Source of the DNA: CAVSRC01 sp963743015
Lineage (GTDB): Bacteria > Pseudomonadota > Alphaproteobacteria > Rhizobiales > Kaistiaceae
Reading direction: 5' to 3'
Assembly: GCA_963743015.1 (NCBI GenBank)
Contig: CAVUOD010000014.1
Coordinates: forward strand, 372,001-436,000
DNA: 64,000 nt
Shown piece after piece: positions 18,262-28,857 of the stretch. The stretch's first letter is position 1. Each line of letters starts with the position of its first letter. A model generated the notes under the pieces. That model saw nothing but the letters and a program-made list of their open reading frames with translations, was not told the DNA's origin and did not search any database. Made by a program: the position numbers and the translations under genes.

Positions 18262-18306
18262 TGTTAGCGTGTGCGTTAATTCATCGTGGCTGTCAAGGAG
18301 CATGCC

Positions 18307-19095
18307 GTGCCCTCTTCCCCGTCCTTTCCTGAACTGAACGGAAAGCGCGCCATCGTAACCGGGGGCGCTGCCGGCATCGGGCGGGCCATCGTCGAAGCTC
18401 TGGCAAGACAGAATGTCCGCGTCGCGATCTGCGACATCGATGCGGATGCGGGCGCTGCCGCGGCCGCCGAGATCGGCAATGGCGCGGTCGCCTGCCAGAT
18501 CGACGTCAGCCAGCGCGCCTCGGTCGAAGCGGCATTTTCCAGGGCGCAGGAGCTACTGGGCGGATTTGACATACTGGCGGCCAATGCCGGTGTTTCGACA
18601 ATGCAAACCGCAGTCGAACTGACCGACGAAGAGTGGGATTTCAACTTCAACGTCAATACGCGCGGAATATTTCTGACGAATCAAATCGCAGCGCGCCATT
18701 TCATTCGCAGTGGACGTGGCGTCATCGTCAACACCGCCTCTCTCGCTGCCAAGGTCGGTGCCCCGTTACTCGCGCATTATTCCGCGAGCAAATTCGCAGT
18801 CCTTGGCTGGACCCAGGCGCTGGCCCGCGAATTGGCCCCGAAGGGAATCAGGGTGAATGCCGTTTGCCCGGGTTTCGTGGCGACCAGCATGCAGTCGCGC
18901 GAGGTCCAGTGGGAAGCGAAGCTGCGCGGCGTCTCGCCCGAACAGGTAATCAGCGACTATGTCAGACAGACACCGCTCGGCCGCCTTGAGACGCCGCAGG
19001 ACGTGGCCGATGTGGTGGTCTTCCTGGCATCGGACAGCGCCCGGTTCATGACCGGGCAAGGAATCAACGTCACGGGCGGGGTCTACATGACCTGA
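18307..19095 (+). CDS. SDR family NAD(P)-dependent oxidoreductase
   Basis: This 262-residue short-chain dehydrogenase has the cofactor motif TGGAAGIG (about 18-25), NAG, and the catalytic Ser145, Tyr158 and Lys162 (YSASK). The acidic end of strand 2 (ICDID) favours NAD over NADP. The GTG at 18307 is favoured as start because AAGGAG stands six bases before it; a GTG at 18286 is weaker. In cluster B it likely oxidises a polyol or sugar before or after import. Confidence 0.9.
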   Translation: MPSSPSFPELNGKRAIVTGGAAGIGRAIVEALARQNVRVAICDIDADAGAAAAAEIGNGAVACQIDVSQRASVEAAFSRAQELLGGFDILAANAGVSTMQTAVELTDEEWDFNFNVNTRGIFLTNQIAARHFIRSGRGVIVNTASLAAKVGAPLLAHYSASKFAVLGWTQALARELAPKGIRVNAVCPGFVATSMQSREVQWEAKLRGVSPEQVISDYVRQTPLGRLETPQDVADVVVFLASDSARFMTGQGINVTGGVYMT

Positions 19096-19230
19096 GGCGT
19101 CACATCACGCCACGTCGCAAGCGGGGAACGGCATTCGCCTGATGTTACGAAATGGAAGAAATCCACCGACTGATCGCTGGAATTGTTCGAATTTGTTGAT
19201 CTGTCGCCTTTTGCCCATGGGGATGACGCC

Positions 19231-20364
<1,134 letters not shown>

Positions 20365-20374
20365 GGCGCGCGCG

Positions 20375-21187
20375 ATGAAAGGCGAAGGGCTCCGCAAGTT
20401 CGGCCTGCATTTCGGTCTGATGCTCGCCGTGGCCGCGATCGTGCTGCCCCCGCTGTGGGTGCTGCGCACCAGCCTGGTTCCCGAGAGCCTGTCCTACAGC
20501 ACCAAGCTCCTCCCCGTCTTGACCACCGAAAACTATGTCGCGCTGTTCACGAAGAACAGGTTCGGCACCTACTATCTGAACAGCCTCATCGTAGCGACAG
20601 CCGCCATGTTCTTGGCCCTGCCCTTCGCGGCAGTCACGGGCTATGCCTTTGCACGCTTCCGCACTGGCGGCCGTTTCGCACGCTTCATCGTTCTCGCAAC
20701 ACAGATGCTGCCCCCGGTGGCGCTGGTCCTCCCGGCCTTCGCCATCCTGCGCGGCGTCGGGCTGACCAACAGCCTGGTGGGCCTCACCATCGTCTATGCC
20801 GCGCTCAACCTGCCCTTCCTGACATGGATCCTCATGGGATTCTTCGAAGGGATACCGGTCGATCTCGAATGGGCGGCGATGACAGACGGCGCCACCGCCT
20901 GGGGCGCGTTCTGGCGCATCGTGGTGCCGGTTTCGCTGCCCGGCTTCGCTGCGGCGGGCGTGCTCGGCTTCATCCTGTCGTGGAACGAATTCCTGTTCGC
21001 GCTGGTCCTCAGCGGGCCCACGACATCGACAATTCCGGTGGCGCTGGCCGCGTTGCAGACATCCAACGGCGTGCAGATCGGCAAGGTCTCGGCGGGGGTG
21101 GTGCTCGCCATCCTGCCGCTGGTCGTCGCATCGCGCTTCATCCAGCGCTTCATCGTCCAGGGACTCACATTCGGCAGCGTCAAATGA
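20375..21187 (+). CDS. CUT1 sugar ABC transporter permease (MalG type)
   Basis: This 270-residue permease with six predicted membrane segments carries the EAA loop EWAAMTDGATAWGAFWRIVVP that contacts the ATPase. Its ATG is 11 bp after the ATPase stop. It pairs with the MalF-type permease at 22616-23500. Longer frames upstream overlap the ATPase gene and are not used. Confidence 0.92.
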   Translation: MKGEGLRKFGLHFGLMLAVAAIVLPPLWVLRTSLVPESLSYSTKLLPVLTTENYVALFTKNRFGTYYLNSLIVATAAMFLALPFAAVTGYAFARFRTGGRFARFIVLATQMLPPVALVLPAFAILRGVGLTNSLVGLTIVYAALNLPFLTWILMGFFEGIPVDLEWAAMTDGATAWGAFWRIVVPVSLPGFAAAGVLGFILSWNEFLFALVLSGPTTSTIPVALAALQTSNGVQIGKVSAGVVLAILPLVVASRFIQRFIVQGLTFGSVK

Positions 21188-21263
21188 GTTGCCCGGATGG
21201 CCCCGAATCGTGGCCGCAAGACGATTCAACAGAACGGCAAGAAAGAGGGAACAGGAGAATCCA

Positions 21264-22541
21264 ATGACGAGTACTCGAAATATTCTTGTAGTCGCGAGCC
21301 TCGCACCGCTTCTCGCTGCTGCGGGGGCCGCTCGCGCAGAACCGGTCACTCTGCACGCCTTGATGGAGGACGTGCCGGAGACGACGATCATCGAAGCCAT
21401 GCTTCCCGATTTCGAAAAGCAGACCGGGATCCATGTCGAATTCGAGAAGATCGGCTACGGAGACATGCACGACAAGCTGGTGGCCCAGCTCATCGCGCCG
21501 GATAGCTACTACAACCTGCTCGAGGTCGACTTCCTGTGGGCCGGCGAATTCCCGAAGGCTGGCTGGCTGGCCGACCTCACGCCGATGATCAAGAAGTCGA
21601 ACTTCGATCTCAAGCCGTTCATCCCGTCCACGCTGACGCTGCTCGGGAACACGGCAGACAGCGTCAAGCTGATCCCGATGTACAACTACTCGATGGGCGT
21701 GATCTATCGGGACGACCTTCTCAACGATCCCAAGCTGAAGGCGGCTTACAAGGCCGAGTACAACACCGAGCTGGCGCCGCCCAAGACGCTCGCCGAATAT
21801 GTCCAGATCTCCAAGTTCATGAAGGCCAATGCCGGTGTTGCCGGCGCCGCCATGCAGGGACAGCGCGGCGACCCGAACAGCATGGAGTTCTCCAACTACC
21901 TGTTCTCCGAAGGCGGCGAGTATATGGACGCCGCCGGCAAGGTCGTGCTTGACAGCCCCGAAGGCAAGAAGGCTCTCGACCTCTATGTCGACAACATCAA
22001 GAACGGCGCTCAGGAGGGTGCGCTCTCCGCGACGCTCGACGATACCCTGCGCCTGATGTGCAGCGGCAAGGCATTCAGCATGGTGACCTATTGGTGGATG
22101 CTGCCGCAGGTCGACAACGCGGCCAACTGCCCGAACGCTGCCGGCAAGGTCAAGCTCGCTCCGATGCCCGGTGGTCATGGTGAGAGCGGCGGCTGGGGCT
22201 GGGGCATCCCGAAGAACACGACGCCGGAGACGCAGGCGGCGGCGTGGACCTTCATTCAGTGGGTGCAGAGCAAGGACGTCGCCGTCAAGCGGGCCCTCGA
22301 GGGTCATGCACCGGTGCGTTCGGACGTCTATACCGACCCGGCAGTGCTGGCGAAGTACCCCTACTACAAGGCCGCGCTCGACGTGGTTGCCGGCGGCAAG
22401 TCGTTCCCGATCTTCACCTACTCGGCCCAGTACGAGGACACCCTCGGCGCCCAGCTCTCGCTGGCGGCCGGCGGCCAGGCAAAGACCGAGGATGCCTTGA
22501 AGGAGGCGGCCTCCGGCCTTGAAGACCTGCTGAAGAAGTAA
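21264..22541 (+). CDS. CUT1 sugar ABC transporter solute-binding protein
   Basis: This 425-residue type I extracellular solute-binding protein has a signal peptide (MTSTRNILVVASLAPLLAAA.., cut near ARAEP). Its large cleft domains include MYNYSMGVIYRDDLLNDP and GGWGWGIPKNT. The ATG at 21264 follows an AGGAG site. It captures the cluster B sugar in the periplasm. A strong hairpin follows the gene. Confidence 0.92.
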   Translation: MTSTRNILVVASLAPLLAAAGAARAEPVTLHALMEDVPETTIIEAMLPDFEKQTGIHVEFEKIGYGDMHDKLVAQLIAPDSYYNLLEVDFLWAGEFPKAGWLADLTPMIKKSNFDLKPFIPSTLTLLGNTADSVKLIPMYNYSMGVIYRDDLLNDPKLKAAYKAEYNTELAPPKTLAEYVQISKFMKANAGVAGAAMQGQRGDPNSMEFSNYLFSEGGEYMDAAGKVVLDSPEGKKALDLYVDNIKNGAQEGALSATLDDTLRLMCSGKAFSMVTYWWMLPQVDNAANCPNAAGKVKLAPMPGGHGESGGWGWGIPKNTTPETQAAAWTFIQWVQSKDVAVKRALEGHAPVRSDVYTDPAVLAKYPYYKAALDVVAGGKSFPIFTYSAQYEDTLGAQLSLAAGGQAKTEDALKEAASGLEDLLKK

Positions 22542-22562
22542 CCTCCCGCTTCTTCGGATCGG

Positions 22563-22586
22563 CGCGCCCGGCTCATGCCGGGCGCG
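22563..22586 (+). other. Intercistronic hairpin after solute-binding-protein gene (cluster B)
   Basis: CGCGCCCGGC and GCCGGGCGCG form a perfect 10-bp stem around a TCAT loop between the binding-protein stop and the next permease. There is no T-run. Its position suggests mRNA stabilisation or partial termination. Confidence 0.7.
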
Positions 22587-22615
22587 TCGGGCCCACCCAA
22601 CCGAGACGAATCGCG

Positions 22616-23500
22616 ATGATGCGACGGATCGCCAATCTGGACAGGGAATTGAAAACCGGATGGGCTTTTGCCCTTCCCGGCCTGTCGGCGCTCGCCATCG
22701 TGATGGGCTTTCCGCTTCTTTATGCGGCAGTTCTTTCGGTCTCGTCGCAGACCCTTCTGCACCCGGGGCTGCTGCCTCTGGTCGGCTTCAAGAATTTCGC
22801 CTCAGTGATGGGCGATCCTCGCTTCTGGGGGGCGACATGGCGGACCATCGGTTATTCGACCGTCACGGTGAGCGGAGAGTTCGTCCTCGGTCTTGCCATC
22901 GCTTTGCTGCTGAACCGGACGATTAAGACCCGGCCGATCTATTTCGCCTTGCTGACGATACCGATGGCGATGTCGCCGGTCAGCGTCTCTCTGATCTGGC
23001 GCATGCTCCTTCAGCCCAATCTCGGGATCGCAAACCACCTGCTGCAGACGGCCGGGTTGCCGAGGGTCGATTGGCTCGGTTCGCCTTATCTCGCGTTCTG
23101 GACCATGGCCTCGATCGACATCTGGCAGCAGGTCTCCTTCGTCGTTCTGATCCTTGCGGCGGGCCTCGCCTCGCTGCCGCGCGATCCGTATGAAGCGGCC
23201 GAGGTCGACGGCGCTGGCCGTATCCAGCAGTTCTGGTACATCACACTGCCGATGCTGCGCCCGGTGGCCATGATCACGGTCGTCATCCAGCTCATCAACG
23301 AGTTCAGGACCTATGACCTGCCCTATGTGCTCACCAAAGGCGGCCCCGGAACCGCAACGGAAGTTCTGAGCTTCTTTGCCTACAGGAGAGCCTTTCTGGG
23401 GCTTTCGCTCAACGAAGGCTCGGCGGCGTCATTTGCGCTGTTGCTTATCGTCCTGGCGTTGACGATCGCCTTTTTCGCCCTGTTGGAGAAGCGACGCTAG
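22616..23500 (+). CDS. CUT1 sugar ABC transporter permease (MalF/UgpA type)
   Basis: This 294-residue permease has six or so membrane spans and the EAA motif EAAEVDGAGRIQQFWYITLP. The segment TKGGPGTATEVLSFFAYRRAF is typical of UgpA/MalF-like partners. It completes the cluster B importer and is the last gene of that unit. No terminator was seen in the following 380 bp. Confidence 0.92.
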   Translation: MMRRIANLDRELKTGWAFALPGLSALAIVMGFPLLYAAVLSVSSQTLLHPGLLPLVGFKNFASVMGDPRFWGATWRTIGYSTVTVSGEFVLGLAIALLLNRTIKTRPIYFALLTIPMAMSPVSVSLIWRMLLQPNLGIANHLLQTAGLPRVDWLGSPYLAFWTMASIDIWQQVSFVVLILAAGLASLPRDPYEAAEVDGAGRIQQFWYITLPMLRPVAMITVVIQLINEFRTYDLPYVLTKGGPGTATEVLSFFAYRRAFLGLSLNEGSAASFALLLIVLALTIAFFALLEKRR

Positions 23501-23881
23501 AGGAAGACCGCCGTGTCGGTGGTCTTGGCTCCATTCGCCACCGAAAGTTCGCCTTGGCCTCGGGCGAGATGAGCCGGGAGCAGTTCATCTTCAGCGTTTC
23601 CGATCTGAATATGGACGAAATGGTGCGTTTGTATCAAATTGACGATATTGAGGACCGTGTCCTGACCGCGGGCTTGCCCGGCATGAGTCGATTGAGAAGA
23701 AGATTGCTTCTGTTTGTCGGGGTCGTCTTCGTGCTGTGAGTTCAACACGGGCGACCCGGAGCGCTTCCCCGATTTAGAAGGCGGTGAATTGCAGTTTTGT
23801 TGCGGATCGCGGTGTTCCTCTGTTGCCTCCCGGGATTTCGCAGTATTTGATGGACTCAACCAGGCACTACGGGGAACAGCA
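23501..23881. other. Intergenic stretch between clusters B and C
   Basis: About 380 bp with no gene I can support. A plus-strand frame of 60 codons (23554-23739) exists but has no recognised similarity and no clear ribosome site. No copy of the ACGAA-N4-TTCGT operator was seen here. Confidence 0.4.
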
Positions 23882-24547
23882 TTGAGAACAGGCAGCTTGC
23901 GAACCGGCAAAGCAACCGCCGCGCCGAGCCGTATCAACGACCCTGAGGGCACCAAGCGCAACATCATCGATGTCGCTATGGCGGAGTTCGCAGAGAACGG
24001 CCTCTCAGGCGCGCGCATCGACGAAATCGCCGCAAAGACCAAGTCCAGCAAGCGGATGATCTACTACTACTTCGGCGACAAAGAGGGCCTGTATCTGAAA
24101 GTCCTCGAGACCGCATACGGCAAGGTGCGCGAGATCGAAGCAGGCCTCGATCTGGAAGATCTGCACCCACTCGAAGGCCTGGAGAAGCTGGTCCGTTTCA
24201 CCTTTGACTACCACAATCATAATGAAGCCTTCATCCGCCTTGTGATGATAGAAAACGTTCATCACGGCAGATTTGTCGCCAAGTCATCGGAAATCCGGCG
24301 AATGAACATGACGGCGATCGAAGCGGTACGCGGCCTCTATGAACGCGGTGTGGAGGAGGGCGTTTTTCGCACCGGACTCGACCCACTGGAACTGCATTGG
24401 CAGATCAGCGCTCTTTGCTTTTTCAACGTTTCCAATCGCGCGACGTTTTCAAAGATCTTCGGACGCAATCTCGGTTCACCGAAATCGCTCTCGTCCCTGC
24501 GTGACTCGGTGGTGGAAATGATCGTGAGGTACGTCGTCGCTGGATGA
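23882..24547 (+). CDS. TetR/AcrR family transcriptional regulator
   Basis: The 221-residue protein has a TetR N-terminal domain; the helix-turn-helix is at about 44-63 (ARIDEIAAKTKSSKRMIYYYF), followed by GDKEGLYLKVLE. A C-terminal helical ligand domain contains HNHNEAFIRLVMIEN. The TTG at 23882, preceded by GGGGA, gives a compact start; a longer frame upstream looks non-coding. It is convergent with the AroQ-like gene and is the only regulator in cluster C, so it is the best candidate to bind the shared operator at 29790 and 31355. Confidence 0.85.
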   Translation: MRTGSLRTGKATAAPSRINDPEGTKRNIIDVAMAEFAENGLSGARIDEIAAKTKSSKRMIYYYFGDKEGLYLKVLETAYGKVREIEAGLDLEDLHPLEGLEKLVRFTFDYHNHNEAFIRLVMIENVHHGRFVAKSSEIRRMNMTAIEAVRGLYERGVEEGVFRTGLDPLELHWQISALCFFNVSNRATFSKIFGRNLGSPKSLSSLRDSVVEMIVRYVVAG

Positions 24548-24677
24548 CGCCGACCTGAAGCGGCCGCACGGGCGCGCTCGTTTCATCCATCAGATGGCGC
24601 TTGGAAGACGGCGCGTTCCGCGCGCTGTCATCACAAAGGGGGCCGAGTGCCGGATCGCCCGAGCCTCGGCCGATCGC

Positions 24678-25172
24678 TCACGTTGACGTGGCGTCTTTTG
24701 AAGAGCGCGCCTTCGATGTCAGCTGATTGACCAGGCCGCGGATCGCCATCCCATAACCCTGAATCCCAAACCCACTGATCAAGCCCGTCGAGACGGTCGA
24801 AATGTAGGAATGGTATTCGACGTCGCCATGGACGAACACGTTCGATAGGTGGATTTCGATGGTCGGCAACTTCACGTAGGTCAGCCCGTACATGATCGCG
24901 GTATAGGCTTCCTTGAAGTGCGGCACGGTCCGCGTCGCGATGGCCGGGTTGATGACGATGCCGGCATGCGTGTTGCCAGCATCGACCACCCACTTGAGTA
25001 TGTCTCCGGCATCGTTCGATTGGCGAAAGTCGATCTCATATCCGACCGAGGCGCCGGTTTCCTCGCAAAGCCTGCGAACATCATCCAGAGTGGCCAAGCC
25101 GTACTCGGCAAGGGTTTCGTCGCCGAGCTTGTCGAGACCGGGACCATTCAGTACGAGAAGCGGCTTTTTCAA
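24678..25172 (-). CDS. AroQ-like protein (type II 3-dehydroquinate dehydratase family), divergent
   Basis: This 164-residue protein clearly has the type II dehydroquinase fold: LLVLNGPGLDKLG at the start, Tyr24 at the catalytic tyrosine position, DFRQSN, INPAIA, EIHLSN with His108, and YHSYIS. Several active-site residues of true AroQ are changed. The second Asn of NGPN is Gly, the loop arginine (R19 in M. tuberculosis numbering) is Glu, the THT motif is TRT, and the carboxylate-binding FR before HSY is EY. It probably acts on a related ring compound rather than dehydroquinate. It is the last gene of the five-gene unit starting at 29768, 8 bp after the TPP-enzyme gene. Confidence 0.8.
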   Translation of the reverse strand: MKKPLLVLNGPGLDKLGDETLAEYGLATLDDVRRLCEETGASVGYEIDFRQSNDAGDILKWVVDAGNTHAGIVINPAIATRTVPHFKEAYTAIMYGLTYVKLPTIEIHLSNVFVHGDVEYHSYISTVSTGLISGFGIQGYGMAIRGLVNQLTSKARSSKDATST

Positions 25173-25180
25173 GTGTGCAC

Positions 25181-26968
25181 CTAGGTCGTTGCGACGTGCG
25201 AGATGTCTTCACCCGGCGAATAGATGTCCAGAATATTCCAGTGGCCGGTGGTCGGCGTTGGATTGTTGATCATCGCGACGTCGATCAACGTCGGGCGTCC
25301 TGCTGCAATGGCCTTTTCGAGCGCCGGACGGAATTCGTCTGCCGATCCTATCCGCACTCCGTCCACTCCATAAGCCCTGGCAATCGCCGCATAGTCCGGC
25401 ACCCCGCCGCTATCGGCCGGAAAGACCGTTCCGTATGTCAAACCATAGTGCGCCTGCTGAAGACCCGCAATCGTCCCAAAGGCATTGTTGTTCATGACGA
25501 TCCAGATGATTGCGAGATTTTCTTCACGGGCGGTCGCGAGCGCAGACGGGTTCTGTCCGAATCCGCCGTCACCGACCAGCGAAATGACGACGCTCTCGGG
25601 GCTGGCAAGTTTGGCTCCGAGGGCAGCAGACGGACCAAATCCCATCGTCGCGAATCCGCCCGGTGTCAGAACCGTGCCGGGCGTGTACACGGCGAATTGC
25701 TGGCCGACGCCATTCTTGTTCCAGCCGACGTCGGTCGTCATCAGAGCGTCGCGCGGCATCACGGCACGCAGATCAGCCAATATGCGTTCCGGCATCATCG
25801 GAAACGCCGAACTGGTCGCCATCTCCCGATTCGATTCGGCGAACCGCTTCCGGAAATCGGCAATTTCGGCCTTGAGGCGGTCGTTGCTGCGCCCATTCGG
25901 GTAGAGCTGGCGCGAGACCCGGTTGATCTCCTTGAGAGCCAGCCGCAAGTCGGCGACCGCACCGATCTCGGTCGGGAAATTGCGGCCGATCTCGGACGGC
26001 TCGATGTCTATATGGATGATCTTCGTCGGCGGCACATCAAACGTGTAGTCCGGGTACCAGGACGATGAGTCCGCCTCTTTGAACCGCGTTCCCAGCGCAA
26101 TGATCCAGTCGGCATCCATGCACTGCCGATTGACGAGTTCAGTGCCCCAGAAGCCCGTCATGCCGAGTGCCAAGGGATGATCGTCGGGCAACGCCCCCTT
26201 CCCCATGAGGCTATATGCGACGGGTATGTCGAAATGCTCGACAAACTCCCTCACCTCGGCCTCGGCTCGGGCGCCGATGACGCCGCCGCCGACATATGCG
26301 ACCGGCCGATCTGCACCCGCTATGGTGCGCACGATCTTCGCGGCGGTCTCGTGATCGAGCGATGGCCGTGCCGGTTGTTTTGCATTGGTGCGCAAGCGAT
26401 CAAACAGCGCCACGTCGATCTTCGCCGAGAAGACATCCATCGGGACGTCGACCAGTACAGGGCCGGGCTGGCCACTCTCGGCGAGTGCAAACGCCTTCTC
26501 GATGATTTCAGGAAACAGGTCCGGTCGGTCCACACGCCAGGCCCGCTTCACGAAGGGCCGGTAGATCTCGTACTGCGAAGCGTCGCTATGCAGATTGACT
26601 TCCTGGTGCGGATGCCGACCAAAATAGTGACTCGGCACGTCGCCGGCGATCACCACCATCGGGATGCAGTCGAGGGCGGCATTGGCGACGCCGGTCGCCG
26701 CGTTGGTCAATCCCGGACCGAGATGGGTAAGAAGAACCGAGGCCTTGCCGGTAACGCGCGCATACCCGTCAGCCGCATGCGCCGCGATCTGTTCGTGACG
26801 CACCGTGATGAACCGCATCGGGCTGTTCGCCATCGCGGACAGCACGGCAATGTTGGTATGTCCGCACAGACCGAAGACGTGCTTGACCCCGCGCTCCCCC
26901 AGATAGCGAACGAGTTGGTTCGCCACCGTGTCCCTGATCGCCGGCCCCTTGACCGCTGTCTCGTTCAC
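25181..26968 (-). CDS. Thiamine-diphosphate-dependent enzyme, acetolactate synthase-like
   Basis: The 595-residue protein has the three-domain layout of the POX/ALS family. The N-terminal PYR domain carries the catalytic Glu59 in VRHEQIAAHAADGYAR, followed by a central Rossmann-like domain. The C-terminal PP domain has the ThDP motif GDGGFGQNPSAL...NN. It could decarboxylate a 2-oxo acid, ligate C-C bonds or cleave a cyclic 1,2-dione as IolD-like relatives do; the sequence alone does not decide. The GTG at 26968 is preceded by GGAGG. It lies 17 bp after the aldehyde dehydrogenase frame. Confidence 0.88.
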   Translation of the reverse strand: MNETAVKGPAIRDTVANQLVRYLGERGVKHVFGLCGHTNIAVLSAMANSPMRFITVRHEQIAAHAADGYARVTGKASVLLTHLGPGLTNAATGVANAALDCIPMVVIAGDVPSHYFGRHPHQEVNLHSDASQYEIYRPFVKRAWRVDRPDLFPEIIEKAFALAESGQPGPVLVDVPMDVFSAKIDVALFDRLRTNAKQPARPSLDHETAAKIVRTIAGADRPVAYVGGGVIGARAEAEVREFVEHFDIPVAYSLMGKGALPDDHPLALGMTGFWGTELVNRQCMDADWIIALGTRFKEADSSSWYPDYTFDVPPTKIIHIDIEPSEIGRNFPTEIGAVADLRLALKEINRVSRQLYPNGRSNDRLKAEIADFRKRFAESNREMATSSAFPMMPERILADLRAVMPRDALMTTDVGWNKNGVGQQFAVYTPGTVLTPGGFATMGFGPSAALGAKLASPESVVISLVGDGGFGQNPSALATAREENLAIIWIVMNNNAFGTIAGLQQAHYGLTYGTVFPADSGGVPDYAAIARAYGVDGVRIGSADEFRPALEKAIAAGRPTLIDVAMINNPTPTTGHWNILDIYSPGEDISHVATT

Positions 26969-26985
26969 CGTCGTTCCTCCCGGAC

Positions 26986-28412
26986 TCAAAGGGTTTCCGT
27001 GCCGTAGAACTCGCCGAACAGCTCCTGTTCGGACGGCCTTTCTTCCGGGATCGGACGGGAGACCCAGGTCACGTTCATATAGTGCTTGAGGTGGATGTTC
27101 TCGTTGGTGATGTTGCCGCCCCACACGCCGCAGCCGAGGCTGGAGGTCATCGGCATGCCATTGTTGAATGCGCCCGCATTGGCCTTCGATTGCGGTTGCC
27201 GGACCATCATGCGACTGACCGGCGCCACCAGCGCAAGCTGGTGAATATGCTCGTCATCGAAAGAGAAAATTCCGCACGAATGCCCCTTACCACCAACCTC
27301 ATATATTTGCCTGACCATGTCGAGAACGCGGTCGAAGCCCTTGTACCGGAAGAGCGCCATCACCACGCACAGCTTCTCGCTTGAGAACTTGTGCTCCCTC
27401 CCGATGTTTGATTCCTCGACCATCAGGAATTTCCTGTCGTCCGGAATCGTGAAACCGGCAGCTTCGGCGATACGTTGAGCAGAGATGGCGATCGTCTCGA
27501 TCCGCCGCTGCCCGTCCTCGTTCCAAAGAGCAGCTTCGAGCTTGCTTTTCTCATCGGGGTTGCAGAGATACCCCCCTCGGCGACGAGCTGCTCGCGCATC
27601 TTGTCATAGATGCTGTCTTCAATGAGCAGGTTGCCGTCGGCCGAACAGCCGGAGCCAAAGTCCGACGTCTTGCTGAGACGTGAGTTCCGCGCTGCTTGCT
27701 CGATGTCTGCCGTCTCGTCGATCACCATCGTCGAGTTGCCCGCACCGACGCCAAAGGCCGGCTTGCCCGAGCTGTAGGCCGCCTTGACCATCGGCTTGCC
27801 ACCCGTTGCCATGGTCAAATCGCAGATCGCCATGAGCTCTTGGGTGAGCGGAATGCTCGGCCGCTCGACGCATTGCAGCAGATCCTCCGGATGGCCAAGC
27901 TTGCGAAGTGTCTTGCGCATCACCTCAACCATCTCGAAGGTCGTCTTGCGGCTGCGCGGATGGGGCGAGAAGATCACTGCGTTGCGTGCCTTCAGCGCGT
28001 AGATTGCCGTCCCTGGCGGAGTCAGTTCAGGGTTCGTGGTTGGGATCAGCGACACAATCACTCCCACGGGTTTCGCGTATTTCACCAGTCCCTTGACCGG
28101 ATCTTCCTCGATTATGCCAACGCTCTTCTGGCGCAAGGCATCGCGCAGGATGCCCTGGATCTTGAAACGCTTGGCAACGCGCCCTTCACGATCTCCGATG
28201 CCGCTTTCATCGACCCCCATCTGCGCAATGCGTTTGAACGTTTGCTCGTTGCCTGTCGCCCACCCAATGGCGCGGCAAATTCGGTCAACCGTCTCCTGGT
28301 CATAGTCCTTGGTGACGTCCTGCGCCTTGCGCGCCTTGTCCAGAAGCTCGTGCGCCAACGCGCGCTCAACGTCGGTCAGTTGGCGCGACTTGGTTGGAGT
28401 GACAATGTTCAT
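26986..28412 (-). pseudogene. Acylating (CoA-dependent) aldehyde dehydrogenase, frameshifted at a G-run
   Basis: From the ATG at 28412, with GGGAGGGA before it, the frame encodes an EutE/AdhE-N/sulfoacetaldehyde-dehydrogenase-like protein: VGVIVSLIPTTNPELTPPG, then SGCSAD with the presumed catalytic Cys. The frame is lost at a run of six C on the plus strand (27571-27576). One extra base there would let it continue (YLCNPDEKSKLEAALW..) through the second frame, which ends at 26986 with a normal C-terminus. The full protein would be about 475 residues. Either a sequencing or assembly slip or a real inactivation. Its role would be to turn an aldehyde, perhaps from the TPP enzyme, into acyl-CoA. 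Confidence 0.82.
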
Positions 28413-28440
28413 CTTAAATCCCTCCCTTCGAGTTTCGGGA

Positions 28441-28857
28441 CTATCGTGTTGGTAGCTCTCCAGGCGGCGCGTAGCACCACAGGAGCCAGAGTGGCTCGGT
28501 GCCGGTGTTGCGATGGACGTGAACGTGTCCGGCCGGAATGAAGATCCAGTCGTGCTCCACGAATGGGAGTTCAGTTCCCGCAGTGATGTCAAACGCCACA
28601 CCGCTACCCTTGATCGCCACGTTGAACTCCTCCGAGCCTGGATGGCTGTGCGGAGCACATTGCTCGCCGGGCTCGAACACAGTGAGCCCGGCGCGCAGGT
28701 TCCTGGCGCCGACGTTGTCGGCAGTGACGATCTCGAACACCTTTCGCCGTAGCCCCTCCTCTGCGAGCCCGAGCCAGAGAGCGTGGGAATCCTTGAAGGG
28801 GTTGAGGACCCTCACACCGGCCGTTTCAGTGCGCGTATTTGCAGCGGTCTGGGCCAC
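28441..28857 (-). CDS. Cupin-domain protein
   Basis: A small 138-residue single-domain cupin. Motif 1 is visible as PHSHPGSEEFNVAIKGSG (metal-type His, His, Glu), and motif 2 contains DWIFIPAGHVHVHRNTG. It may be an isomerase, a lyase helper or a binding protein. The GTG start shares its G with the TAG stop of the HMG-CoA-lyase-like gene, so the two are translationally coupled. Confidence 0.85.
   Translation of the reverse strand: MAQTAANTRTETAGVRVLNPFKDSHALWLGLAEEGLRRKVFEIVTADNVGARNLRAGLTVFEPGEQCAPHSHPGSEEFNVAIKGSGVAFDITAGTELPFVEHDWIFIPAGHVHVHRNTGTEPLWLLWCYAPPGELPTR

Noticed and set aside
23554..23739. Plus-strand frame of 60 codons between clusters B and C
   Set aside because: No similarity recognised and no ribosome site; kept only as a note in the intergenic entry.
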